A stretch of 64,000 nucleotides of DNA from Parietaria judaica (Eukaryota > Streptophyta > Magnoliopsida > Rosales > Urticaceae), in assembly GCA_954871525.1 (NCBI GenBank), contig OX940865.1:24350420-24414419 (forward strand), read 5' to 3'. A program made the translations under genes and the position numbers. A model generated the notes under the pieces. That model made no database searches. It was not told where the DNA came from and was given only the letters and a program-made list of their open reading frames with translations. This document shows, piece after piece, positions 49,908 through 60,056 of this stretch (its first letter is position 1; each line of letters begins with the position of its first letter).

Positions 49908-50573
49908 CTAACCCAAGCGCTGCAATGGCAACCCCGAAAATCTCCAGCTTCTTATTCTGGGTTTTCTTCAAGATAGAGAATTGAGAGGGGGAGATCAAGT
50001 AAAGACAACTTCTGGCTCTCCTCGGCGTCTCTCTCAGGGTAGGGAACTGGAAGAGAGCTCACGAGTCAAGAAGAGTGAGGAGGACCCATGGCTTCATAGT
50101 TCATCGCCACGACGAGCTTCTGCAGAGGCTGGGCTTGGGTACTTTGTCTTCTCTTCCCTCAGCCTCACTTTTCTTTCTGCTATTGGATGCGTGCAACATA
50201 TAAAAGTGGTAAAGTCTCTCTCTCCTTTAATCCTTTTCTCTGTTTTTTTTTTTTTTTTTTAAACAGAAAAAAAATATTTTATAATACTCTATTTTTAGTT
50301 TAGCAAGAATATTTTGTTTTAATAGCGTACTTTAGTATATATCTGACTGTTTAATTTTTTTAATAATACCTTATTCATAGTTCATAAATAGTTTTGCTTC
50401 TCTTTTTTTAATAATACCTTATTCATAGTTCATAAATATTATTAGTCCATGTTATAAGTATACTCTCTTATATATTTCATGTAAGAATATGTGATATTAT
50501 TGGTCAAGATTACGCATGTAAAAAGACACGCAATTTACGTCTCAGTAAATTTAGACCATGAATCTCTTGAAGT
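49908..50573. other. HAM-like gene upstream region
   Basis: 5' leader and promoter of the minus-strand GRAS gene: a GC-balanced stretch to about 50230, then poly-T and AT-rich DNA. A block of about 35 bp (TAATAATACCTTATTCATAG followed by TTCATAAATA) occurs twice in tandem at about 50355-50390 and 50404-50438. Confidence 0.5.
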
Positions 50574-50583
50574 TACCACTAAG

Positions 50584-50872
50584 TAGAGCTGAAAGTCACG
50601 ATGAGGAAGGTCAGTTCGCGACCCGTCGCGACGGCCGCCGGAGAACCGCGACGCGTCGCGATTCAGCCTCCAAAATCGCGATTCTCCCCCGTCGTGGCGA
50701 TACCCCCCCCCCCCCCCCTTCACACACACACACACACCCTTTCTCTCTGTCTCACACTCTCTCTCTCTCTCTCCATCGCGACGCATCGCAAGCTGCACCA
50801 CCACGATGCGTCACGACGGGACTGTTGGCGAACTCCGGCGATTACGTCGCGACGTCGCCAACGACAGCTCTA
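50584..50872. mobile_element. Nonautonomous hAT element with exact 8-bp target duplication
   Basis: The 289-bp element starts TAGAGCTG and ends CAGCTCTA, inverted 8-bp termini that fit the hAT YARNG rule. The 8-mer CCACTAAG flanks it exactly on both sides (50576-50583 and 50873-50880). The inside is unusually GC-rich for this region, full of GCGACG/CGTCGC words that can pair, plus a C tract and CA and CT microsatellites near 50703-50773. There is no transposase. The exact duplication suggests a fairly recent insertion, about 0.7 kb upstream of the HAM-like start codon. Confidence 0.85.
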
Positions 50873-51823
50873 CCACTAAGCCAAACATACTTGGTAATGG
50901 TATTTTAAAAAAATTCATTTAAACTCTCTAATTTTATTATTTTTATAGAATATATATATATACACACACACCTAAAGGTTCTAACTTTTAAGTTATAACT
51001 TCTAAATTTTTTACATAATAGAAAAAAAAACGAGAATGTTAGCAACTTTTGCATTGATTATTGTGTTTTATTTTTCAAGGTTTTGTGAAATTCTCGCATA
51101 TTATTGTTTTCGTTTGTTATTACTTTATAAATTTTGAAATTCAGTAAATTTTTCATAAATTGTTTACAAGTTTTTTTTTTTCAAATTACATAAATTTTTG
51201 TTCGATACGATATTTAAAATATTTTCTAACTTTCAATCTACAAGACATGTCATGCCACTTGAATGTTAGAAAGAAAAAAGACAGAGCTATAAAAATACGT
51301 CGTTAGGTATTTTCACCGAAAAAACTTCAGTATTAAAGTGCGCAAAATAAACAGATATAATAGAGAACAAAAATATTGGGAATTACGTTGTAACTTTTGA
51401 TATTACTGATAATATATTTGAAATACACCGTATACAGAGACATATAATGGAATTGGTAACTGTAGGAGATAATTATATATATTTTTTTAAAAATCGATGT
51501 ACATGTATTACTATCAATTTTCTTCCCTAATAAATTCATAAATAATATTAATCGCCATTGGAGGCCCAAATATTAAAATTTAGTGGTTTATATTAAAAAA
51601 ATTAAGAGCTGTAAATATTTTGAGGATAAAAGATTCAAATATTAAAGTTATGAATTATCTTTTTGAGGCTCTTAAATTTAATTTAAGTGATTTTAATGTG
51701 TAAAAAATAATTTAAGTGATTTTGAGGCCATTAGATATAATTTTTAAAAGCTTTTAAATTCAAGATTATTTCTTTTTACTAAAAGCGGGCGCCTACCCGT
51801 TTCGCACAAGGCATGATTATGCT

Positions 51824-52060
51824 AAGATACACGTATATTGAAAAGTCTTAGACCTGATTTTGATGAAGTTATTTTGGTCATTACTATTTAATCTGATTAT
51901 AGTTTGTATGTAAACTCTTGATTTGCTACATCTGTTTTTTTAAGATACACTTATAGGGAAAAGTCTTGAGACCTGATTTTTATGAAGTTTTTTTGGTCAT
52001 TACTATTTAATCTGATTATAGTTTGTATGTAAACTCATGATTTGCTACATCTGTTTTTTT
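51824..52060. repeat. 118-bp tandem duplication
   Basis: Two adjacent direct copies starting AAGATACACxTATA (51824 and 51942) and ending CTACATCTGTTTTTTT. They share nearly all positions, including ACTATTTAATCTGATTATAG, so the duplication is young. No coding content. Confidence 0.9.
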
Positions 52061-52363
52061 AAATACTTATTAAAATTCTATTATTTTTTTTACTTTCTAT
52101 TTCTGGTGTGCCAACCTCGATCTTTTTTTACTTATAAAGAAAATCGTTTTCATACGGTTAAATAATAAGGCAAAATTATATGATCATTATATATATATAG
52201 GGCCCTATATATATCGTACGACACCCTGTAATTACTAAGTAAAATACCTTATGTAGAAGTGTTTTTTTATCACTAGGCTAGATAATTATATGACAATGAA
52301 AAATATAAATGAATCCACGCATATTTCACTATCGATATATTAAAATGTAACTTAAGTCTAGTG

Positions 52364-52465
52364 GTTGCTAAGATGGGGATTGAACACACGACCTCTACTT
52401 TAGAAGTAATGTAGAATTATCATTAGACTATCCTGGAATTATCACTATGCTATCCTAACAATCAC
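52364..52465 (-). mobile_element. tRNA-like short retroposon, copy 2
   Basis: On the minus strand it shows TTGTTAGGATAGC, an A-box-like region, AGAGGTCGTG and the B-box-like GTTCAATCCCC. The A-box side is internally duplicated: GAATTATCATTAGACTATCC and GAATTATCACTATGCTATCC follow each other on the plus strand. Related to copies 1 and 3; more decayed than copy 3. Confidence 0.55.
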
Positions 52466-52925
52466 TCTCCTTCCTCTGCTTTGGAAGTGAACATTTACAC
52501 ATTACAGAAAAGAAAAATTATGTCATTTTCAACAGGAGTAGCATAGGCAAAGTAATAAACTAACTGATAATGGTTAAAAGTTATTTACTGTACCCCATTA
52601 TGAGTTATTTAAAAGTAATTTTTTTAAAATCTAATTAATCATCATGTACTATTTAGGTGTATATTTTGGTATGATTATATATAAAAATTTCAGTATACCC
52701 TTAAATACAATTTAAAATCTTGAATACACATACGGCAGATTGAAGTTTAAATTCAAATAAAATTCATAAATAATTAACTTAAATGTCATATGTAATTGAG
52801 AGAGAAGTCATATGAATATGTTCACAAAGCCTTATATCCATATAGAAAGTAGTACTTCTTCAAAAATGAATGTCAAAGCACACAATATACGTATCATTTT
52901 CTCACCAACCCCGCTCGATATACAC

Positions 52926-52968
<43 letters not shown>

Positions 52969-53151
52969 ATTAATTTTCGCAGGCATTCAATGGATCTATC
53001 AAATTCAAAACAGATTGTATGATATTTAACGTAGTTTAGTGTCAGATTATGTCCAAGTTAATCACGATAGTAATTATATCACTACCAACTTTTGTTTTCT
53101 GTCCTTCAAACATTCATATACAACTAAAACCGCCTAACGGGACGGAGTATT

Positions 53152-56100
53152 TTAAGCCGTGGCCAGCTTTCTCTTCTTGGAGGGAGAGGGCTTGGTACTT
53201 CCATCTAGGAAGTTTCCCAGAAGCTTGTGCACTGATTTTCCTTTCTTAGATCGTTCTCCGCTTTCCTGTTACGCAAAAGATCCGACATAATAGGAAACAA
53301 AGACTACGACATCTGAAAAGAAAAGAAAAGAAAAGAGTAGATTTGACCCGTACTTTGAGAAATTTCTGAACGGCTTCATGTAGTTCAGCGGGGTAATTAA
53401 TCTGTAGGATATACAAAATCCGCCGCACCCAATGTCCTATTTACCACAAAAATAGAATTGTGGCTTAAAACCGCCTCCGGGATAAGCTAGATCCAGTTTC
53501 AAAAGCCTAATCCAGATTTAGGTTACTCAAACTCAGTTATCTAAAATATTTTTATTTTGTTTACGGTGTTCACTCTTATTACTTAAGACTTTTCTCCTAT
53601 TGGGTTTTTTCTTATTATCTTTTAGGATTTTCGCAAGTTGATGCATTAACTTTAGTCGACCCGGATCAATGCTTGTATAATAAAAAGGAATAATATTTAG
53701 TAAGTTATTTTATCATAGGTTATTAGGTAGTTTAAACAACAGAAACTGTGACAAAAGGTACTTAAAAATTCAATTTAATCAAGTACCTGAAACATGTGAC
53801 AAAACAATATCTTCTTCCGCAGCTGTCACACATTTTGTAAGGATTTTAAAAGTCACTTGGTGAACAAAAGCCTTGACCGGCGTTACCGCCAATAACGAGA
53901 CCAAAAAAAGAGCACACGGCTGCTCAGAACTGAAAGAACTGAAACAAAAGATTATAATTTATAAATTCAGATGCCACTGAAAGAGTAAATAACAACAAAT
54001 AAATATCTAAAACTAAAAGTTATCACCTGTGTTCAATCAGAGAATTCAATAACACCGAAAAAAATTTGTCAATCTTGAACTCTTTGTAAACTTTCAAGAG
54101 AATCCCATGAAATTTCCTTCAATTAAAAAGTGAAAAAGAGTTAATATATGTAGCGAACATTGGAATATACCAAAAGCAGCACTAATTCTAAACATAAAAA
54201 GCAAACTTACTTGATTTTAATAAAAAGCTCCAAGGTCTTCTTTGGGATCAATTCCATGGATTGATGCTGTAAGTTTCACATAAACTGATCAGTAGTTTCT
54301 ATGTTCTTTGATTGCAAATAGTTTATTGACGTAAACTCTTCTTGGACAGTTGGACATTTCGTAAGCATTAACCACTAAAGTAATAAACGTTTAAGGTACT
54401 ATCTAATTCATTTTCTGAGGACAGAGAGGAACTAGCCAAAGATTATGTTCTTTTGAAAAGAAAAAAAATAAGCATTCAAATAAATCGATACCAATAAAAC
54501 AATAAGATAAAAATACCTCAATAAGGGTAACCATCGCCATGAGGGACAAATGTACCCACTGACTTGACTCATCAATATATTGTCCCGCTTCAGTTTGAGC
54601 AACTTGAGCAACTGAACGAATCAGAGCCATGGCAAATTTTGAAGACAATTAAGCTTTAGTTGCTAGTGAACCAACAATCATCAATGCACCAGCCTAAAAA
54701 ATACGTCACATTCATCAGTTCAAATTTTTTATAACTTTTTCTACAATATACGGAAACAACACACATTAAAAAAAAAATCAAGAGTCGCCCAAGAATGAAT
54801 TAAGAAACAAAAGAATCACACAAAAAGATCCTAATCGTATAAATATTCTTACGACTCGTCACTACCTACAGCACCTGACAATTAAGACTTGAGAATATTA
54901 ATGTTTTTGGTACGATGTCATTTTCTACGGACTGAACTATCCCTAAGAGTTGCATGTGTCATAAAATACGCATTAATGGCAGAAACAAGTACTAAGAAAA
55001 CAAATAAATAAATACCATAATAAGTCAATAACTATACAAGTTAAAGATATTTTAGTATATAAAAAAACATCAAATTATCTCGATTAAATATTTGGCACAC
55101 TAAGAAATCAAAATCTGAAAATTTAATTTGGAATAAGATCATAGCTAACGTGTAATTCTAAAGTGCACCTTGTGATCCGAATGAACTGATGCACTGGACT
55201 GAAGACCAGAGGCAACAAATGGGAAAACAATCGTGTTGACCAGACCGCTCTCGATGGATGGAGCCCAACTCAAAACCTCAACAGAAACTACCGTGCAAAG
55301 TTTGATCATGGGTGGCGAGGGCGGACGCTTCTTTGCCTAATAATGAAATGGAAGCGAACAGAAATGACATGAGTAAAAAACTACTTTAAAAAGAGACAAT
55401 CTAATTTTAACTTTAAAAGAGATAACAGTTTCCGCATGACCCAAATAATTCATCCTACGAAACTAATAACCCAAACACTCACATATTCGCATATAGCAAT
55501 GAGAACAGTCTTATCACGCAAGCATTGCTGCACGATAACGCTTCGGGGTAGTATGGTGCCGGACTGCTTTACACCTTGCAAAAACCGCCATTTGGTATTC
55601 CTACAGCCGGAAACAAAGTCAAAACAGTAATCAAACGATCAAACTAATATTCTGTAATGACACTACGAATAAGTAACCTACCCAGGATCGATCATCATCA
55701 CTACTCGAACAAACAAAGGGGTTTCATGGTACGGCAGAGTGCACAAAATCAAATCCTCGATATTATACTTGTGAATCCTGAAATTTCAAAATTAACGTGT
55801 TAGCCAAAAACCACTATCAACATTGCACCGGTATCAGAAACTCGATTAGACAGGCTTACTTAAATCTCAAGATCAAGTACTCAAGCGTATCCGATGCGAA
55901 TTCTAGTTGAAGGTGTGCCGAAATCAAATGAAGGTAAACAGAAATCTTGGAGTCAAGTTGATTGTTCCATTCTCGGTTCTTCGTCTCTCTGCAGATTGCC
56001 TTGTAAGAAAGGCTAAACAAGTCCTTCTTGAACTCAAGGAACCGCCCGTGCAGCTTCAAACGTATCAGATGGTCCAAACCTGTTTCGAAAAGCCAGAAAA

Positions 56101-56238
56101 GAAGTCATAATCAGGAGACCTGTCTCAACAACAAAGTTGAAATCGCAGCAACGACAAGATACCTCCGACCGCACGGGTGTAGAGAGCGTCGAGAGCAGTT
56201 TCCTTTGGATCGCACGGGAGAGAGGGACGCCCCGCCAT
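53152..56238 (-). pseudogene. UTP10/HEATR1-like (At3g06530-like) gene, N-terminal part, with one nonsense codon
   Basis: Eleven exons on the minus strand: 56238-56163, 56079-55860, 55777-55682, 55600-55483, 55336-55169, 54693-54517, 54266-54211, 54116-54027, 53929-53787, 53436-53354, 53265-53152. Every junction is GT-AG and in phase, total 447 codons. The product matches the N-terminal ~450 residues of the ~2100-residue plant HEAT-repeat protein of the small-subunit processome: DTLEYLI, LPYHETPLFVRVV, GNTKWRFLQGVKQSGTILPR, VIVQQCLRD, HLSLMAMVTLIE, NYPAELHEAVQKFLK. Codon 241 is TAA (54651-54649), inside exon 54693-54517. The frame ends in a basic tail, SPSKKRKLATA, where the family normally continues for over 1600 residues. 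It is thus truncated twice: by the stop and at the 3' end. Most likely a duplicated gene fragment; a full copy is expected elsewhere. Confidence 0.8.
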
Positions 56239-57119
56239 GGCAACTCCTCGAAGAAAATTCCAGCAACGATTCTCGTGATCAGGGGTTTAGGGTGTCTGGG
56301 GAAGGAGAGATATACAATTAAAACGACACGTCGTTCTTTTAGCAATCAGCTGTCTTGTTTTTTTAGTCATGTTGTTTCCACTTTCTTGTATTGCTGTTAA
56401 TTTGCTTCTTCCGATTTTTATTTTATGTCGTTTAGAACGAGTGTTGCTTTCACTTTTTCATCGTTTATCATTTCTTATATATCAGCGGTAGAACTTTTTT
56501 TTTGAAGGCAGCATTGCTGCAGTGGGGATCAAACCCACAACCTCTACTTTGGAGGTGGTGTGGAATTACCACTAGGCTATCCTAGCAACCACATCAGCGG
56601 TAGAACTTTTGTTAACTAACTCAATGTATACTTGAATCTCGATTATTTTAATGTCGTTCTCTACTTTACAATCGTTTTTTAATTCTGATCTGTTTCGGGA
56701 TTTAATGTCGTTTTCTACGGCTTTTACATATTAAAAAATTTAGGGGAATCAATCCTCAAACCCCTCCGACTTATCTTTTCGTCTTTATTTAACCCTTCAC
56801 ATTCTAAAATGGCCATATGACACCGTAACTTTGTCAATTTGTCTGTACCTTTTATTATATTTTTGTTAGATTTTAATGGAATAATATTTTTGTTGGTTGT
56901 ACTCTTAACGCTAAATAAAACCTCAAATTTCGTATTTCGTATTTCTTTCTTTATTTGGCCTCATGGTTACCATGAAAATGCAGGTTTAAATATTATAGAC
57001 AAAATGATAAGGTTAGGAGTGTCAGTCATATAAATCTGGGGGGCTAAATAAAGACAAAATAATAAGTTGGATGGCTTTCAGATAATGAAAAGATGTGACA
57101 TAATTGATTGTGGTGTCAT
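56239..57119. other. Intergenic region upstream of the UTP10-like pseudogene
   Basis: Contains the tRNA-like retroposon insertion (56499-56592). Otherwise AT-rich, with no gene seen. The first 100 bases read like a 5' leader of the minus-strand pseudogene (ACACCCTAAACCCC on that strand). Confidence 0.45.
56499..56592 (-). mobile_element. tRNA-like short retroposon, copy 3, with 18-bp target duplication
   Basis: The 94-bp insert is flanked by identical ATCAGCGGTAGAACTTTT copies (56481-56498 and 56593-56610), the mark of target-primed retroposition. Read on the minus strand it starts GTGGTTGCTAGGATAGCC and ends in TTCAAAAA. It folds as a tRNA: ACCTC/GAGGT anticodon stem with a 7-nt loop, GTGGG/CCCAC T-stem with loop TTTGATC, and TTGCT/AGCAA acceptor pairing. 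A-box TAGCCTAGTGG and B-box GGTTTGATCCC. The element is barely longer than a tRNA, short for a plant SINE. Confidence 0.85.
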
Positions 57120-57720
57120 GGTCATTTATAATGTCACATACACTAGCATATACACTAGCATATAGTCTTTCGTTCTCTCAAAATACTTGAGAATGTTCTT
57201 CATATTTGTCGGTGAACCATATTAAGATTAGATTGGATCTGATGACAATTCCCGCTGCGTAATATATGTATGGCCTGTAGTGCATAACGTACATCAGATT
57301 TCCTACTGCAAAAGCATAAGATATTGGCATCATTGCACCTTGCTCTTCCAAAGAAGTCGGCCATTGTCCTCTACTAAGGATAATTTCATGAATTGGCCAT
57401 TGCAAAACGATCCTGCACCTTACCAACGTAAGCGCTTGTGATAAATTCAGAAGCTTGTTGTTGCGATATATGAAAATTTGGAACCCAATAACATAACGGG
57501 CTTATCCCAAATCGTTCACTTGGAATTGACTAGCCAACCAAATTTTCACATCTGTCAATTTTTTCATATTGTTTCCGATAAAAAAAAATGTCGTAGACGT
57601 ATAGAATAAGAAAAAACCATTGTATTTTCATCAACGGGTTTATATATGCAGGCCTCATTACAAACAAGCAAATATCATATTGTTTAAGGACATATGCCTA
57701 AAAACTTCAACATCGCAAAT
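57120..57720 (-). mobile_element. Decayed Ty1/copia reverse transcriptase
   Basis: On the minus strand, broken frames carry copia RT motifs in order: a LYVYDIFF block in place of the catalytic YVDD (first Asp changed to Tyr), NMKKLTDVKIWLASQFQVND followed by LG, NKLL, MPISYAFAVGNLMYVMHYRP, and MKNILKYFERTKDYMLVY in another frame. The longest open piece is 57178-57426. Stops and frameshifts mean it is inactive. No LTRs were found at its sides. Confidence 0.75.
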
Positions 57721-58520
57721 TGCAATGCTATTAAGGAAATGAACTGGGAATTCGAGAGAGAAACTGAGAAGAAAAATAAGAATTTGCGATGTTAATTTTT
57801 TGAGAATTTATATTTACATATGAGTTTATTTTGAAAATCTTGTATTCGATCGTTTCAATTTATTTGTTTGATTTGTGTTTATGTCATAACTTACAAAATA
57901 GTAATAAAAAATTAACGAAATGAGGTCCACGGATTCGCCCAAAAAGGTAAACTTCGATACTTTTATCATAATTTTTTAAAGTTAGCTCTGTATCGTCCTC
58001 TTTCTGAACAATTTGAATACTTTTACCGATACTAACCCAATTAATAATGTTGAAACCAGAAAATTAATGTATTAACGTGATTATTAAAAGAAAACTAACA
58101 AAAGTATAATTTATCATGATTATTAGAATTATAATTTTTTAGGATTATTAAGAAAAGTGTATTACTTTATTTCTTGTACGATTCTAATGCACTTTTTTAG
58201 GTTTTTTAGCTTGATTCAAATAGAGATCGGAGCGCTTCATTTAAAAACGCAGTATGTTTTTGGACTTTTGAGTACTTAAAAAAATTAAACATGCCAACAT
58301 CGTTCAGAAAATAATATTTAGTATTTATGCCGCAAATACCAAACCAACAAGTATTTGTTACCAACTAATCCCAAAACGTCTTTGCCATAAGACAATAACA
58401 TAATCTCAAATTGTAGTGAAAAGAGGTTTAATAGTCAAAAACATTAATCTTGCAATTCAACCGATTAAAACACAAAATTGCGTCCAGATATAGAAAACCC
58501 TAAACACAGGAAAGGCCTTC
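57721..58520. other. AT-rich intergenic region
   Basis: No gene or element could be supported. The copia remnant may extend slightly into it. The last part lies 3' of the RPS15-like exon on the minus strand. Confidence 0.4.
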
Positions 58521-58767
58521 TCACTTGAGGGGGATGAACCTGGACAAGTGGGTGGCACCGATACCGGGCATACCATGCTTCACGGGCTTGTACGAGATCG
58601 AGAACTCAGCCAAGTAATGACCGATCATCTCAGGCTTGATCTCAATCTGGTTAAAGGTCTTCCCGTTGAAGACTCCGATGATGCTTCCGATCATTTCCGG
58701 CACGATGATCATGTTACGCAGGTGGGTTCTCACCGGCTCTGGCTTCTCGCCAGCTGACGCCTCCCTT
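58521..58767 (-). pseudogene. RPS15: 40S ribosomal protein S15 (uS19), orphan last exon
   Basis: The frame encodes the C-terminal ~80 residues of cytosolic uS19: [20 protein letters not shown], then [40 protein letters not shown], and the end SRFIPLK with its stop. A splice acceptor (TTAACAG) precedes it at 58768, so it arose from genomic DNA rather than from a processed mRNA. The 5' exons (about 70 residues, normally GC-rich) were not found in the 5.2 kb upstream. Two changes occur at normally invariant places: KHGMPGIG for KHGRPGIG and ATHLSR for ATHSSR. This points to a duplicated exon fragment. A very long first intron reaching beyond the window is the alternative. Confidence 0.7.
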
Positions 58768-58920
58768 TTCTGTTAATATATATGTATTATATGATTAATA
58801 TACATATGCAACTGCATCAATACAGAGCAATATCTATATATAACTGTATTAACACAGCATTGATACTATCGTCTTTTCCAGAATCCGAAGTAGCAAAAAC
58901 GCAAAACCAAATTTTTTAAA

Positions 58921-59047
58921 ATTCCATAATTCAAGGTTAATATAATTAATCATAAGCTATTAGCATTTAGCAAACAAATTTAGCCCGAAAATCAGTCAGA
59001 TTCCATAATTCAAGGTTAATATAATTAATCATAAACTATTAGCATTT
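58921..59047. repeat. 79-bp-period direct repeat next to hAT end
   Basis: A 48-bp unit beginning ATTCCATAATTCAAGG occurs at 58921-58968 and 59000-59047 with one base difference. The second copy ends exactly where the CAGTGGCGG hAT-like end starts (59048). Confidence 0.85.
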
Positions 59048-60056
59048 CAGTGGCGGCCTTGAGGGTATATATGGTAGGCCCAGGACTATAATAGATTTGT
59101 AAATTAGGGGCCCTAAGATGGAGAAAAAAATTAGAGGGTATTAATGTGTTCACGTTTTAAAAATTATATACACCATTATATTTTAAAAAAATCATATTAA
59201 AAGACCAGATATAAAAGTTCAATTGGGCCATGCACTCTTAAAAGACCTGATTTGTTAAATGGCGACGAAGATGCAAAGACAAAAAGTGATGCGGAGACTC
59301 TTGCAGTTTACAATATTCAAAATTTTGAGTTTTTGTTTTCATTGGTAATTTGGCATGATTTGTCGCCGTCAATACTGTTAGCAAAGTTCTCCAGACATAT
59401 AGCCAGAGGGATGGAAATAGAACCGGAGTTTTTGGAAAAACGGAAAGTTCAGATAAAAAGGCAATTTGATGATAGTGCTGGTGAAGTAGCTTCACTTTCG
59501 GGGGAAAGAAATCTTCAAAATAAACTACTTTCTATATATTGTTGATCAAGCGATTTCTTCATTCAGTAGCAGGTTAGAACATTTCTTAAAATACTTTTAC
59601 TTTCTTATACATAATTTTTTTCCTCGTAATCTGATGCGATATTTTTTTATTATTTCAATTAGGTTGAATAATTTTGGAGTTTTAAAAAACAGTTTGGGCT
59701 TTTACTTGATTTGAAGAAACTAAAAGTGGCGGATAGAGATAGTTTGAAGAGTTTTTGCACCAATCTTACAAAATCAATGGAGCACAATGAAATTTCAGAT
59801 ATTGATGTAGACGACCTCTTGAAGGAATTGGAAATGCTAAGTCGGAATGTGCCGAACGACATGAAGAGAGCCATAGATGTTTTGAACTACATTCAAGAAT
59901 TAGATTGTAGTTATCCAAATGCTTGGATTGCTTATTGGATTGTGCTAACCATACCGATCAGTGTGCAGAAAGAAGCTTTTCACCCTAGAGTGGCTACTGC
60001 GGTGAACGAAGCTCTCTTGATGTATCACTGTGAGTCATATGAAGGCTTTTGTTAAT
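59048..60056 (+). mobile_element. Decayed hAT transposase (TTF/DUF4371-type)
   Basis: A left end CAGTGGCGGCCTTGAGGG at 59048 fits hAT termini. Two broken frames follow. 59252-59545 encodes AVYNIQNFEFLFSLVIWHD and EMEIEPEFLEKRKV-like central transposase sequence. A frame change leads to VDQAISSFSSRLEHF, and 59711-60055 encodes LDLKKLKVADRDSLKSFC and AIDVLNYIQELDCSYPNAWI, IAYWIVLTIPISV. This is the helical part before the hAT dimerisation domain. After IPISV the expected AERSFSKLK-type sequence is missing and replaced by unrelated residues, so the dimerisation domain is lost. No matching right end was found. Inactive; the missing N-terminal zinc finger supports truncation. Confidence 0.7.

Larger units (their letters stand above)
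50881..53151. other. AT-rich intergenic region
   Basis: Between the hAT element and the UTP10-like pseudogene. It holds a 118-bp tandem duplication (51824-52060), a tRNA-like retroposon (52364-52465) and an AT array near 52930-52965. No gene was supported. Confidence 0.45.
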
